DNA of 64,000 nucleotides from Blautia sp. (GTDB taxonomy: Bacteria; Bacillota; Clostridia; Lachnospirales; Lachnospiraceae), in the NCBI GenBank assembly GCA_023663685.1, contig JAMPHB010000001.1, forward strand, positions 898,748 to 962,747, in the 5' to 3' direction. Positions within the stretch are counted from its first letter, which is position 1, and each line of letters starts with the position of its first letter. The position numbers and the translations under genes were made by a program. Of this stretch, positions 8,673 to 17,531 are shown one piece after another. The notes below the pieces were generated by a model that was not told the DNA's origin, ran no database searches, and saw only the letters and a list, made by a program, of their open reading frames with translations.

Positions 8673-10568
8673 ATGAAAGAGAAACTAAAAGCAATCAATT
8701 TCAGCGCGGTTTGTGACGTCCTGCTGCTTATCCCAATTCTGTTTGCAGTGGCCGTCATCCCCCTGATCGTGCGCATCACCTATTACAATCCGCAATTGTC
8801 CGGCTATTCATGGTTTCCGGACTGGACCCTGGCCATGGATATGTTTATGTTCTATAAAAATAATGCCATGATGCTGCTGGACGGCGTACTTGCCGTTCTG
8901 TTTGTCGTGCTGCTGATCCGGCGGCGGCTCCCGGCCGCTGTCACCTATGCGCCACTGGGTATCTACCTTATATTAGTAATTATTTCATCCATTTTTTCCA
9001 TTGCCCCGACACAGACATGGCATGGTTTCTACGATATGATGGAGACCGCTTTCGCACTGTTCGGGTATTGCATGATCTGTTACTATACCTTTGCGGTCGT
9101 TCGGTCTGAAACTCAAATCAAGATTATATTATCAGTCCTTTTGCTTGGAGTAATTGTACTGTGCGTCATTGGCGTCCTCCAGTTTTTAGGGCGTGACCCA
9201 TATATGAGCGACTGGGGAAAAGACCTGATTTTCCCTGCAAAGTACGCCGGATTCAAGAAGTTTCTGACACTTACTTTTGGCGAGAGACGCGTGTATGCCT
9301 CTCTCTATAATCCCAACTATGTAGGTGTGTACGCCTGCATTATTGTTCCGTTTCTCCAGGTGCTCTCCTTCTCCATGCAAAAAAAGCGCTTTATAGTTCT
9401 TTATTTTATACTGGCCGCCATGATTCTCACATGCCTCGTGGGCGCAGGTTCAAAGACTGCGGTTCTCGCAATCATTCCCTGCATGATATTCGCGGCTTTC
9501 TATTATGGAAAAAAACACTGGAAAAAGCTTATCCCGGTTTTTGCGGTGTACATCGCCATATTCACCGGACTCAACATCTATCAGGCATCCTCATCTGTAT
9601 TCATCAATGCAATGGAACAGCTGGGAGCCGAGTATATTCCCTCCGCCGAATACCATCTGACCGACATCACGCTGGGCGACGACGCATTCACTATTACCTA
9701 CGACGATACGGTGCTGGACGTGAAATACCTTCTGGATTCCGACGGCTGGTCGATTGAGGTGCGCGATCAGGGAGAAATCATCCGCGCCTATATCAATGAG
9801 GAACAGACCGGTTATGAATTCCACGATGAGCGTTTTGCGGATCTGCAGTTCATTTTCGGCGCCGACCAGAATATGAACGCGGGATTTTCCATCACCAGCG
9901 ACGGACATTCCTTCTTTATCTACTACGACCAGAGCCAGAATACTTATCTCTACCGCTGCCCGAACGGCAACGCCACCAAAATTTATAATGCCGACACCTT
10001 CGACTTCCCGCTGTTCCATATGCTGGGTGGTCTGAGCGGCCGGGGATATATATGGAGTAAGTCCATTCCCCTTCTGAAAAGTACCTTTATATTAGGAAGC
10101 GGGCCTGACACCTATGCATTTATGTTCCCGCAATACGACTATGTCTCCCTGATCCAGAACGGCTGGGAAGGAATTATGATCACAAAACCCCACAACATGT
10201 ATCTGCAAATGGCGGTGCAGACCGGAGTACTGTCGCTCATTGCCTTTTTGGTATTCTATCTGTGGTACATGTTTGCCTCCTTTAAGCTCTATCGCGGCCG
10301 GAAGCTTGTCACCCTTGCCGAGCGCATCGGTGGAGCCATTTTCCTCTCCTCCATCTGTTTTATGATAGCCGGACTGGTAAATGACTCCACCATCGGCGTC
10401 TCGATTGTATACTGGACACTTCTTGGCCTTGGCTTCGCCTGCAACCGCATTGTCGCAGCACAGCCATCAGAGGCGACGGAGACAGCCCTCCCGGAGGAAC
10501 CGGAGACAGTGCCTGAAACAGACACTGAAACAAGCGTTGAAGCAGACAAAGTGGCAGAAATAAATTGA
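8673..10568 (+). CDS. O-antigen ligase/PglL/Wzy-family membrane protein (631 aa)
   Basis: Polytopic membrane protein with roughly ten to twelve hydrophobic segments. It carries the family signature in its last extracellular loop: GSGPDTYAFMFPQYDY, then KPHNMYLQMAVQTGVLSL with the conserved His near residue 505. Members move or polymerise lipid-linked glycans outside the membrane (WaaL, Wzy, or O-oligosaccharyltransferase PglL). Unusually, a soluble beta-rich insert of about 135 residues (about 311-446) interrupts the membrane part before the signature loop. ATG 8673 follows GGAGG; longer upstream frames lack this. A sigma-28 promoter places it in the flagellar regulon, suggesting the glycan is handled together with flagella. 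The exact reaction is inferred. Confidence 0.8.
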   Translation: MKEKLKAINFSAVCDVLLLIPILFAVAVIPLIVRITYYNPQLSGYSWFPDWTLAMDMFMFYKNNAMMLLDGVLAVLFVVLLIRRRLPAAVTYAPLGIYLILVIISSIFSIAPTQTWHGFYDMMETAFALFGYCMICYYTFAVVRSETQIKIILSVLLLGVIVLCVIGVLQFLGRDPYMSDWGKDLIFPAKYAGFKKFLTLTFGERRVYASLYNPNYVGVYACIIVPFLQVLSFSMQKKRFIVLYFILAAMILTCLVGAGSKTAVLAIIPCMIFAAFYYGKKHWKKLIPVFAVYIAIFTGLNIYQASSSVFINAMEQLGAEYIPSAEYHLTDITLGDDAFTITYDDTVLDVKYLLDSDGWSIEVRDQGEIIRAYINEEQTGYEFHDERFADLQFIFGADQNMNAGFSITSDGHSFFIYYDQSQNTYLYRCPNGNATKIYNADTFDFPLFHMLGGLSGRGYIWSKSIPLLKSTFILGSGPDTYAFMFPQYDYVSLIQNGWEGIMITKPHNMYLQMAVQTGVLSLIAFLVFYLWYMFASFKLYRGRKLVTLAERIGGAIFLSSICFMIAGLVNDSTIGVSIVYWTLLGLGFACNRIVAAQPSEATETALPEEPETVPETDTETSVEADKVAEIN

Positions 10569-10580
10569 AAAAGGCAAATA

Positions 10581-10609
10581 TTGACAAGTACGACAAACCA
10601 TAGTATAAT
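10581..10609 (+). promoter_or_regulatory. Consensus sigma-A promoter
   Basis: TTGACA at 10581-10586, a 17-base spacer and TATAAT at 10604-10609: a perfect vegetative promoter. It drives the two downstream surface-protein genes. Confidence 0.9.
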
Positions 10610-10615
10610 GGTACT

Positions 10616-10781
10616 ATTCGAAAGTATCCATTTTCTATATGGAATAATTATTAAAAATTTTTTCCAGAAGTATTATATTTTTAATAATTACACCGATATA
10701 GACTATGGTACAAAACATAGCATATATGCTATAAACCACCAGCTGGTGATGGTAGTACATGTGCTAGGAAAGGATAATGTA
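10616..10781 (+). other. Long AT-rich 5' leader
   Basis: About 165 bases separate the predicted transcription start from the next start codon. The stretch contains short palindromes (agcatatatgct; ccaccagctggtg) but no T-tract terminator and no riboswitch class I recognise. It may affect mRNA stability or bind a regulator. Confidence 0.4.
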
Positions 10782-11360
10782 ATGAGTGATTCAAACAGTT
10801 CCACTCCAGTTTCCGAGACACCAGTTGCTGAATCGACCACTGCGGCGGCACCACCTCAGGAAAGTCCTCAAAAGAAGAAAAGCAATAAGGCGCTGATCAT
10901 AATTATCATTTTATTGATTCTCCTTGTACTGATTCTTCTTTATGCGCTATTCAGACCGAAGCCTGAGGATGTGAATGACGGCCGCGCGACCTTTGTATCG
11001 CCGGATAATGTGGAAGAGGTACGGCAACAGTTGTCAGAGCCGGTCACAGATGCTTATTATACCACATCTATGACAGTTGACTGGTATTTTGACAACGGCG
11101 AGGCGGTCTCCACCAGCTCCTATGTGGAGAATGCAGAGGAGAATACGCGTACGGTATACTTTGATGTGACGCTGGAAGATGGTGAACTGATCTACTCTTC
11201 CCCCTACCTTCCGGTAGGCGAACGGATTGAGCAGATCATGCTGAACCGGGATCTGGATGCAGGTGATTACCCGGCTGTCTGTACTTACTATCTGGTAGAT
11301 GACGACCACAACGTACTCACCAATGTATCTGTAGCGGTCACCATACATGTTCTGAACTAG
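10782..11360 (+). CDS. Single-pass membrane protein with extracellular beta domain (192 aa)
   Basis: I do not recognise a named family. Residues 1-35 are Ser/Thr/Pro-rich and end in a lysine cluster. One strongly hydrophobic helix (about 37-57, Ile/Leu-rich) follows. The remaining 130 residues are acidic and beta-rich, ending in alternating strands (SVAVTIHVLN). This predicts a cytoplasmic N-terminus and an extracellular Ig-like domain. I chose ATG 10782 because AGGAAAGGA precedes it; the upstream frame runs through the promoter. It is followed after 42 bases by a secreted protein gene and probably shares its transcript. A display or anchoring role for the 361-aa protein is inference. Confidence 0.7.
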   Translation: MSDSNSSTPVSETPVAESTTAAAPPQESPQKKKSNKALIIIIILLILLVLILLYALFRPKPEDVNDGRATFVSPDNVEEVRQQLSEPVTDAYYTTSMTVDWYFDNGEAVSTSSYVENAEENTRTVYFDVTLEDGELIYSSPYLPVGERIEQIMLNRDLDAGDYPAVCTYYLVDDDHNVLTNVSVAVTIHVLN

Positions 11361-11402
11361 TGATGTATTGCAGTCACAAAACATTTCAAGGAGGAAAGTT
11401 TT

Positions 11403-12488
11403 ATGAACAGAAAAAGAATTGCAGCCTTTATGACTGCAGCAACAATGTTACTCAATGTAACACCGGTTATGGCAGCTGAGTTTGCTTCACCATCTGCTAC
11501 ACAGACTGCTACCAGCTCCGGTACAGTCAATGCTTACGACAAGACCCCGCAGTACAAGGTGACACTGCCGACGTCTAACGCTTTACAGTTTACGGTAGAT
11601 CCGTATGGCTTGTTAGAGCTTGAAGACGGCGACAGCATCAATATTGATGAGTTATCCAACAGCGGTGCAATCGTTGCAGCTTCCGGATCCGGCGCTGTAA
11701 TCAAGAATCAGAGCAGCGTTCCTGTTACCATTTCCATGAAGTTGTATGCAGAGGATTCTTCAAATACTATTCAGCTCAAGTCTGACGCAGACGAGGTTGC
11801 TTCTGGAAGCGGTACGAACATGCTTTTAGCTGTAATCCCGAGCGCTGATAAGGCGGCCAGTGCCAGCGAGTATACGGCGGCCAGCTATGGAATTCCTGTT
11901 ACACAGAACGCCGCGACCAATGTAGACGCTTCATTTAAACTGGATAAGGCGGCTTACAAGGTTACAAACAACGGCGGTAAGTTTGAGATGTCACTCGCAA
12001 CAGACAGCGCTACCAATTATGATGCTACTACCTTTAAAGTAGGCGGTTGCGTTAATCCGGATGGTGACTGGAGTCCGTTTGTTGCAACAGCGGGCGGTAC
12101 TGCAGCGACACTTACTTTAGGCGTTGTGTTCGAGTATGCAGAGGCTCCGTCTACGGATGAAGTTGACAATGATAAGGCTTATGGTCTTGTATCCGGCAGT
12201 GCAGCGGCAATTACAGATAAGCTTGGCTCTGCAGGTGGCAGCGAATATACAAGAACTTGGACTTCAGGTGACCTTACATTTACAATCCCTGCAAATGCAA
12301 AGACTATTCAGTGGATTGAGATCGATGGAGTAAGCATGAGCAGAGGCTTTTCTGTCAGCTATGATGGCGGTACAACTTTAACAATTCCGGCAAAAGAGTT
12401 CGCCGGAGGTTGGAAGAAGGCAAAACTTAAAGTTGGTTATGCTGACAGCTCATTAGATGTTATCATCAATGTAACAAATGGAAACTAA
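11403..12488 (+). CDS. Secreted surface protein with Sec signal peptide (361 aa)
   Basis: The N-terminus MNRKRIAAFMTAATMLLNV...VMAAE is a typical Sec signal peptide with cleavage near residue 25. The mature part is acidic, Ser/Thr/Ala-rich and beta-rich, with a WxL-like opening block (KVTLPTSNALQFTVDPYGLL) around residue 55 and VIKNQSSVPVTISM near 105. Related sequence occurs at the C-terminus of the 819-aa protein. No LPXTG or obvious anchor is seen. AAGGAGG precedes the ATG. It ends just before a strong terminator. It is probably an abundant secreted or cell-wall-associated protein; its partner is unknown. Confidence 0.75.
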   Translation: MNRKRIAAFMTAATMLLNVTPVMAAEFASPSATQTATSSGTVNAYDKTPQYKVTLPTSNALQFTVDPYGLLELEDGDSINIDELSNSGAIVAASGSGAVIKNQSSVPVTISMKLYAEDSSNTIQLKSDADEVASGSGTNMLLAVIPSADKAASASEYTAASYGIPVTQNAATNVDASFKLDKAAYKVTNNGGKFEMSLATDSATNYDATTFKVGGCVNPDGDWSPFVATAGGTAATLTLGVVFEYAEAPSTDEVDNDKAYGLVSGSAAAITDKLGSAGGSEYTRTWTSGDLTFTIPANAKTIQWIEIDGVSMSRGFSVSYDGGTTLTIPAKEFAGGWKKAKLKVGYADSSLDVIINVTNGN

Positions 12489-12503
12489 ATCGTCTTAGTT
12501 ACT

Positions 12504-12538
12504 AAAAAATCAGTGGCAATTTTGCCACTGATTTTTTT
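12504..12538. terminator. Bidirectional Rho-independent terminator
   Basis: A near-perfect hairpin (aaaaatcagtggca / tgccactgattttt) is flanked by an A-tract on the left and a T-tract on the right. It can stop transcripts from the plus-strand surface genes and from the minus-strand glycan island, whose last stop codon overlaps it. Confidence 0.93.
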
Positions 12539-14591
12539 ATAACAAATCCCGAATATCCGTCATACGGTTAAAAAACGGATCTTCCACCGTCAGCCCCAGA
12601 AACGCCTTATCCCGAATATGAAACCCATGAATCAGGCGGAGCAGAATCTCATCAATCCCCTTTTCCGGCGTTCGGATTTCTTCCGGGCAAAGCTCTATAT
12701 ATTCCTTAAAATAATCCACAATACCAGTCTGCACCTGCATGAAGCACGCGATGTCCTCCCCGCTGCGTGTTTCGTCTGCATAGCAGGGATTTCCTTCGCT
12801 GTCAAATTCCAGCACCGACGGCATGGGAGAAGTAAGGATTGTTTCCAGTATATAGTACTCTTCATAGATTGCGCTCTGATCCCGTTCACTCTCATCATAG
12901 AATGCCTGTATATCCAGTCCCTTGTCCTTCATAAACGACTTTTCCAACTGTAAAAAATACAGACCCTCCAAATGGTTTGGCACTAATCTGGAGCAATACA
13001 TCTGACTCGTCCCCTTTGCCACAAAATCAAAAAATCCAATAGCGCCCTCCCCCACAGCCAGCGATTCCACATACTTAAGGTTATTTTTTCGTTTCTCCTC
13101 CAGCTCCTCCAGAATGACCTCTGTATAATCCACCAAGGCCTTTCCCTGTGTCTCCCCGTCCGGCCGCGCAATTCCAAACCGCTCCTTTAGCTGCTGCCCC
13201 AGCGTGCCGCTGAATTTCATTCCCCCAATATAAGAAATATCCTCCCTGCTCTGTACACCTGCTCTGAGCGCCGCCATACGGGAGGTGAGAAAATACACCG
13301 ACCTATTCTCCGGCTGTAATATATCGTATAGTTTCTTTATCAGAAAGCCGTCCCGCGCACAGAACCAGATATTTTCAAGCTGCCGTTTCCCTGCCTCCTC
13401 TGCGAACCAGAGCACAAAGTCTGTGATCATTGGCGCCATAAATAAATATCCAATATCATATGCGCTGTCCACATGCAGCCTCTGCTCCTCATTCTCGCAC
13501 AAAAAGGGACTATTAAACACTTTACTCACAAGCATACCGAGCTTTAACCGTGAGGCGAGCGTATCCATAGAATCGCGAAAGCCCAGATATCCCACATTCT
13601 CCAGCAAATCCATGCCACTAGGGATAAGAAAGGCTGACAGTCCCTCCCTCTGCGCGCTTTCTATATCCGCAGAGCTGTCATCTCCCACATGCAGAAAAGT
13701 CCTTTCTCCTAAAAGACTTTTGAATTCCTTGAACAAATGCTGTCTCTTTCCGGTGTGGTACTCGCAGGAGACCAAAAGCCCGTCATAGTCACGGATTCCA
13801 CATATCCGAAGCATATGCGCAATCTGTTCCCGCCGGTAATACGAATCCGTAACAATATAGATTTGCTTCCCCTGCCTGTGAAGCTCCGATAAGAGCTCTG
13901 TCATCTCCCTTCTCGGCACGATCAGCTCACAGTCCAGCTCCCACTCCAGCCTGGCGAGCTCTTCCGCTGTGACAGAAACCGGAGATACCTGATCCAGTAC
14001 GGACTGATATATCACTTCTAAAAAAGGGGCATCCGCCTTCGAAAGCTCCTTTTCTGCGCTTATCCGCCTATCCACAAAATGATCAATACAGATTCCCTTT
14101 TCTCTTAATCGAAGCTCCAACAGCGCAATGACATCCGTGGGCAAAAGCACCTTGCGCATAATCAGTGTGTCAAACAAGTCAAAGCTGACCGCTTCCGCCT
14201 GCCTGGCGAGATGAAATAATTCTGACTTTTTCGGCCCGGCAATGCCGGCAAGATCATATGTCACCCGATTCTGCAGCAATAAATCTTTACCCCGCACATC
14301 CAGTAGTCGTATCTGATGCTCCTTACAAAATGCACCAATCTTTTTTGCAATCGCCCTGCATGAGCCCGGGCGCGCCACTACTATAATAAGCTGCACCCCG
14401 GCTTTCGCACAGTCCTGCAATGAAATAATGTTCTTCCCGTAAAGTGTTCCGTCCTCCCGAAAGCTGTCCAGCAGACCGATGACATTAAAGGAGCTAAGTT
14501 CGAAAAGCGCTGCCTCTGTCTCTGTTCCGAGCCCGTATAATGCAATCGGAATATTCTTATACTCTCCAAACAATTCTTCCAGTGACGCCAC
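12537..14591 (-). CDS. HAD-superfamily hydrolase of COG5610 type with N-terminal Rossmann-like module (684 aa)
   Basis: Residues about 15-110 form a GxG nucleotide-fold module (IALYGLGTETEAALFEL, then an Asp after the second strand). From about 135 a HAD domain begins with VSFDLFDTLIM (catalytic Asp pair). YIVTDSYYRREQ (motif II) and HVGDDSSADIESAQ (motif IV) follow. The long C-terminal part resembles the uncharacterised extension of large HAD proteins in surface-polysaccharide loci. It is the last gene of the island operon. A KdsC-type phosphatase is not seen elsewhere in the window, so it could dephosphorylate Kdo-8-phosphate, but the family is equally often a glycosyl/phosphoryl transferase accessory. 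The substrate is unknown. Confidence 0.75.
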   Translation of the reverse strand: MASLEELFGEYKNIPIALYGLGTETEAALFELSSFNVIGLLDSFREDGTLYGKNIISLQDCAKAGVQLIIVVARPGSCRAIAKKIGAFCKEHQIRLLDVRGKDLLLQNRVTYDLAGIAGPKKSELFHLARQAEAVSFDLFDTLIMRKVLLPTDVIALLELRLREKGICIDHFVDRRISAEKELSKADAPFLEVIYQSVLDQVSPVSVTAEELARLEWELDCELIVPRREMTELLSELHRQGKQIYIVTDSYYRREQIAHMLRICGIRDYDGLLVSCEYHTGKRQHLFKEFKSLLGERTFLHVGDDSSADIESAQREGLSAFLIPSGMDLLENVGYLGFRDSMDTLASRLKLGMLVSKVFNSPFLCENEEQRLHVDSAYDIGYLFMAPMITDFVLWFAEEAGKRQLENIWFCARDGFLIKKLYDILQPENRSVYFLTSRMAALRAGVQSREDISYIGGMKFSGTLGQQLKERFGIARPDGETQGKALVDYTEVILEELEEKRKNNLKYVESLAVGEGAIGFFDFVAKGTSQMYCSRLVPNHLEGLYFLQLEKSFMKDKGLDIQAFYDESERDQSAIYEEYYILETILTSPMPSVLEFDSEGNPCYADETRSGEDIACFMQVQTGIVDYFKEYIELCPEEIRTPEKGIDEILLRLIHGFHIRDKAFLGLTVEDPFFNRMTDIRDLL

Positions 14592-14602
14592 TTTGTCTCC
14601 TC

Positions 14603-15754
14603 CTACGTCCCGCCATACAAAAACTCATTAGAAAACCAGCGAATCTTTTCAGCCAAGAATCCCCGTTCCAGCAAATCTTTTTTGATATCCAAAGCGGTTT
14701 TTTCTGAAATATTCGCAATCAGCAAATATTCATATTCTGTATTCGTTTCATCAAACTCGTCCAAAGTTTCCACGGGCAGATCCTCGCTCCTATAATGACC
14801 CGCATTCCGGTCAAGCCATGCAGCGACCTCTATATCCTTCTCCCTGCAATAGGCATATAAGCTCTGACCGAGGCCGCCTGCCCCATAAATAACAATCCTG
14901 CTTCCCCGCTCTATCCCTCCATAGGGATAAAGCAAAACATTCTCACTGTCCCAATAGGTCATATCCCGCAATACAAGATATTTTCTATAGATATCTAAAT
15001 GCCGCAATAATTCTTTGGAATCCGAAAACTCCCGCTTTAAGTGTGCGATTAGGAAATCAATCTTTTCTATCTCATTTTTGTCTATTTGCTTTGTAATAGA
15101 ACCCATATGCTGCACATAATGATAACAGCATATATCTGTAAGCAAAACCCTCTCACTGTGACAGATATATGGATATACTACTGCTGCATCTTCTCCTACA
15201 CATATTCTGTTATCAAGTCTCTCCTGAATCATTTTCAGTTTTTCTGTCTTATACAGCTTAGTAACCCCATGCGGCTGTATTCCATACTCAAAAAATGTCC
15301 CGCTATAAAGCATACCCTCTATAATCTCTTTCACATTATAGATGCCGCACTTCATATTGTTCGTCACAACAGAAGAAGCTTCTCCAAAATCATAATATAA
15401 ATTTGCTGCCACCATATCCACATGAACGGCAAGCATGGCTTCCATCATTCGGGCAAAATAATCCGGCTCAACCCAGTCGTCCGCATCTACCCATAGGATG
15501 TATTCGCCCTCCGCAAACGCTGTGCCGGTTCTTCGCGCTTCCACTAATCCTGCATTTTTCTGATGATGTACATATATCTTTGCGTATTTCTGCGCATACT
15601 TGTCACAAATCCTGCCTGACGAATCCGTCGAACCGTCGTCAATCAAAATAATCTGTTTGTTTTCATATGTTTGTGCGACAATACTGTCCAGACACCTCTC
15701 AATATATTTTTCTACATTATATACCGGGACAACTACACTCAGCAAAGGCTCCAT
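14603..15754 (-). CDS. Family 2 glycosyltransferase fused to Rossmann-like module (383 aa)
   Basis: Residues 5-230 are a classic GT-A domain: LLSVVVPVYNVEKYIERCLD, IILIDDGSTDSSG near 35, and WVDADDWVEPDYF with the DxD site near 90. The C-terminal 100 residues carry a separate GxG fold, SRIVIYGAGGLGQSLYAY, ending with a WLDRN acidic turn. It transfers a sugar from a nucleotide donor onto a lipid, glycan or protein acceptor. The neighbours are Kdo genes and the COG5610 HAD gene (12 bases downstream). The C-terminal module matches those in six other island proteins. Confidence 0.88.
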   Translation of the reverse strand: MEPLLSVVVPVYNVEKYIERCLDSIVAQTYENKQIILIDDGSTDSSGRICDKYAQKYAKIYVHHQKNAGLVEARRTGTAFAEGEYILWVDADDWVEPDYFARMMEAMLAVHVDMVAANLYYDFGEASSVVTNNMKCGIYNVKEIIEGMLYSGTFFEYGIQPHGVTKLYKTEKLKMIQERLDNRICVGEDAAVVYPYICHSERVLLTDICCYHYVQHMGSITKQIDKNEIEKIDFLIAHLKREFSDSKELLRHLDIYRKYLVLRDMTYWDSENVLLYPYGGIERGSRIVIYGAGGLGQSLYAYCREKDIEVAAWLDRNAGHYRSEDLPVETLDEFDETNTEYEYLLIANISEKTALDIKKDLLERGFLAEKIRWFSNEFLYGGT

Positions 15755-15769
15755 CTGTCACATCTCCCT

Positions 15770-16729
15770 CTAAACAATCCCCGTGCCGATAATGGACTGC
15801 AGCCGAATCGTCCCCACGACGCGGCCATTCTCCACCACCGGCATACTTGCAATATTATTCGCTTTCATCTGATTGAGGGCATCCACCGCCAGACTCCCGC
15901 ACTCAATATATTTAGGCGCTCTGGTCATTACATCCTTTGCCGCCAGATGGTAGATATCAGCCCCCTTTTCCAGCTGCCTGCGCAAATCCCCGTCGGTGAT
16001 CACACCAAGAAGTCTTTGGTTGCTGTCTGTAATTGACACGATTCCCAAGCCTTTGCTGCTAAGCAGAATAATAATCCGGGGCAGCTCCATGTCCTCAGAG
16101 CCCACCGCATTGTCCTCGCCTGCCACCATCAGCTCGTCCACTGTGATTGTAATCTTTTTCCCCAATGCCCCGGCAGGATGATATCTCCCGAAATCAATAT
16201 CACAAAAACCGTTCCGCTCGCTCACAGCCACCGCTAAAGCGTCTCCATAGCACAGTGCCTGCGTCGTGCTGGAGGTTGGCGCCAGCCCCAGAATACATGC
16301 CTCGCCGTAATCCGGCAGCAGCTGTACAATATCCGCATATTTTGTCATCGCAGAGCCCTCTTTTCCAGTAATGGCGACAACGACCGCGCCTGACAATCGA
16401 ATCGCCGGCAGGATACGGTTGATCTCATCGCTCTCCCCACTGTGGCTGATGGCAATCACGATATCCTCCCGGCCTACCATTCCCAAATCTCCGTGCAGAG
16501 CCTCCGCCGGATGCAGGAAGAAGGAGGAAGCGCCCAGGCTGGCAAAGGTCGCGGCAATTTTTCGCGCAATATGCCCCGATTTGCCCATTCCAGTAACAAT
16601 CACTTTTCCCTTACATCCAACTATCAGGTCAACAATTTGTGAGAACACCCCGCCAAGACAGTCCCTCGTCGCCTTCAGCGCCTCGATTTCCTTGTCAAAT
16701 ACATCCTTTCCCCTTGAGACAGCATCCAT
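15770..16729 (-). CDS. kdsD: Arabinose-5-phosphate isomerase (319 aa)
   Basis: Interconverts ribulose-5-P and arabinose-5-P, the first step toward Kdo. The SIS domain occupies about residues 30-175, with VIVTGMGKSGHIARKIAATF, FLHPAEALHGDLGMV and SHSGES substrate-loop signatures. Two CBS domains follow (about 205-319). This SIS-CBS-CBS layout and length are those of KdsD/KpsF/GutQ. It starts five bases after kdsA stops. Finding it beside kdsA and a CMP-sugar synthetase supports a Kdo or Kdo-like role rather than gut-type sugar catabolism. Confidence 0.92.
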   Translation of the reverse strand: MDAVSRGKDVFDKEIEALKATRDCLGGVFSQIVDLIVGCKGKVIVTGMGKSGHIARKIAATFASLGASSFFLHPAEALHGDLGMVGREDIVIAISHSGESDEINRILPAIRLSGAVVVAITGKEGSAMTKYADIVQLLPDYGEACILGLAPTSSTTQALCYGDALAVAVSERNGFCDIDFGRYHPAGALGKKITITVDELMVAGEDNAVGSEDMELPRIIILLSSKGLGIVSITDSNQRLLGVITDGDLRRQLEKGADIYHLAAKDVMTRAPKYIECGSLAVDALNQMKANNIASMPVVENGRVVGTIRLQSIIGTGIV

Positions 16730-16734
16730 CGTCT

Positions 16735-17529
16735 CTATACCTCCGTCTCCTGCACCGCGGCATAAACTCTCAAAAGCTTCTTTAACAGTCCTTCTGCCTC
16801 TTCCAGGCGCACCATATTGGGACCGTCAGACAGCGCCTGCTCCGGCTCCGGATGCACCTCCATAAATAAAGCATCCGCTCCCGCCGCAATTCCCGCCTTT
16901 GCCAGCGGCTCCACATAACAGCGGTTCCCTCCGCTGACCGTTCCGTTCCCTCCGGGCTTTTGCACACTGTGGGTCGCATCCATGACTACCGGATACCCCA
17001 GCTTTTTCATTTCAACAATTCCGGTCATATCCACGACAAGCGTATTGTAGCCAAAGCTGGTTCCCCGCTCGCACAGCAGAATGCGGCGGCTTCCGCTCTC
17101 CTCGATTTTCCTGACCACATTTTTCATATCCCACGGTGCTAAAAACTGCGCTTTCTTTACATTGATAAGACATTCTGTCTTTGCCGCTGCCACCAGCAAA
17201 TCGGTCTGTCTGCACAAAAATGCCGGAATCTGAATCATATCCGCCACCTGCGCGGCCTCTTTCGCCTGCCATGGCTCGTGTATATCCGTTGCTATTTTCA
17301 GACCGTAAGTATCTTTCACCTTTTGCAGCAGCGCAAGCCCCTTTTCGATTCCCGGCCCCCGGTAGGAAGACAGGCTTGTTCTGTTTGCCTTGTCAAAGGA
17401 TGCCTTAAAATAGTAATCAATATCCAGTCTTTCTGCAATTTCTTTCATCTCCCGCGCAACCCACATCAGATTTTCTTCGGACTCTATCACGCAGGGGCCC
17501 GCAATCAGCGTAAATTTTTCTAAGCTCAT
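16735..17529 (-). CDS. kdsA: 3-deoxy-8-phosphooctulonate (Kdo-8-P) synthase (264 aa)
   Basis: Condenses phosphoenolpyruvate with arabinose-5-phosphate. Diagnostic blocks are [58 protein letters not shown] and [12 protein letters not shown], followed by [13 protein letters not shown]. These separate KdsA from DAHP synthase. The Cys in AGPC, instead of the Asn of the E. coli enzyme, indicates the metal-dependent class. ATG 17529 has a GGAG five bases before it; a GTG at 17535 overlapping the previous stop is the alternative. Kdo synthesis is characteristic of Gram-negatives, so it is notable in a genome that otherwise looks monoderm. Confidence 0.95.
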   Translation of the reverse strand: MSLEKFTLIAGPCVIESEENLMWVAREMKEIAERLDIDYYFKASFDKANRTSLSSYRGPGIEKGLALLQKVKDTYGLKIATDIHEPWQAKEAAQVADMIQIPAFLCRQTDLLVAAAKTECLINVKKAQFLAPWDMKNVVRKIEESGSRRILLCERGTSFGYNTLVVDMTGIVEMKKLGYPVVMDATHSVQKPGGNGTVSGGNRCYVEPLAKAGIAAGADALFMEVHPEPEQALSDGPNMVRLEEAEGLLKKLLRVYAAVQETEV

Positions 17530-17531
17530 GC

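Noticed and set aside
10616-10781. Riboswitch such as a c-di-GMP or preQ1 class
   Set aside because: No conserved core, pseudoknot or terminator could be recognised by eye.
16735-17529. DAHP synthase (aromatic pathway) instead of KdsA
   Set aside because: [12 protein letters not shown] and [15 protein letters not shown] blocks and adjacent kdsD/CMP-sugar synthetase are KdsA-specific; no aromatic genes nearby.
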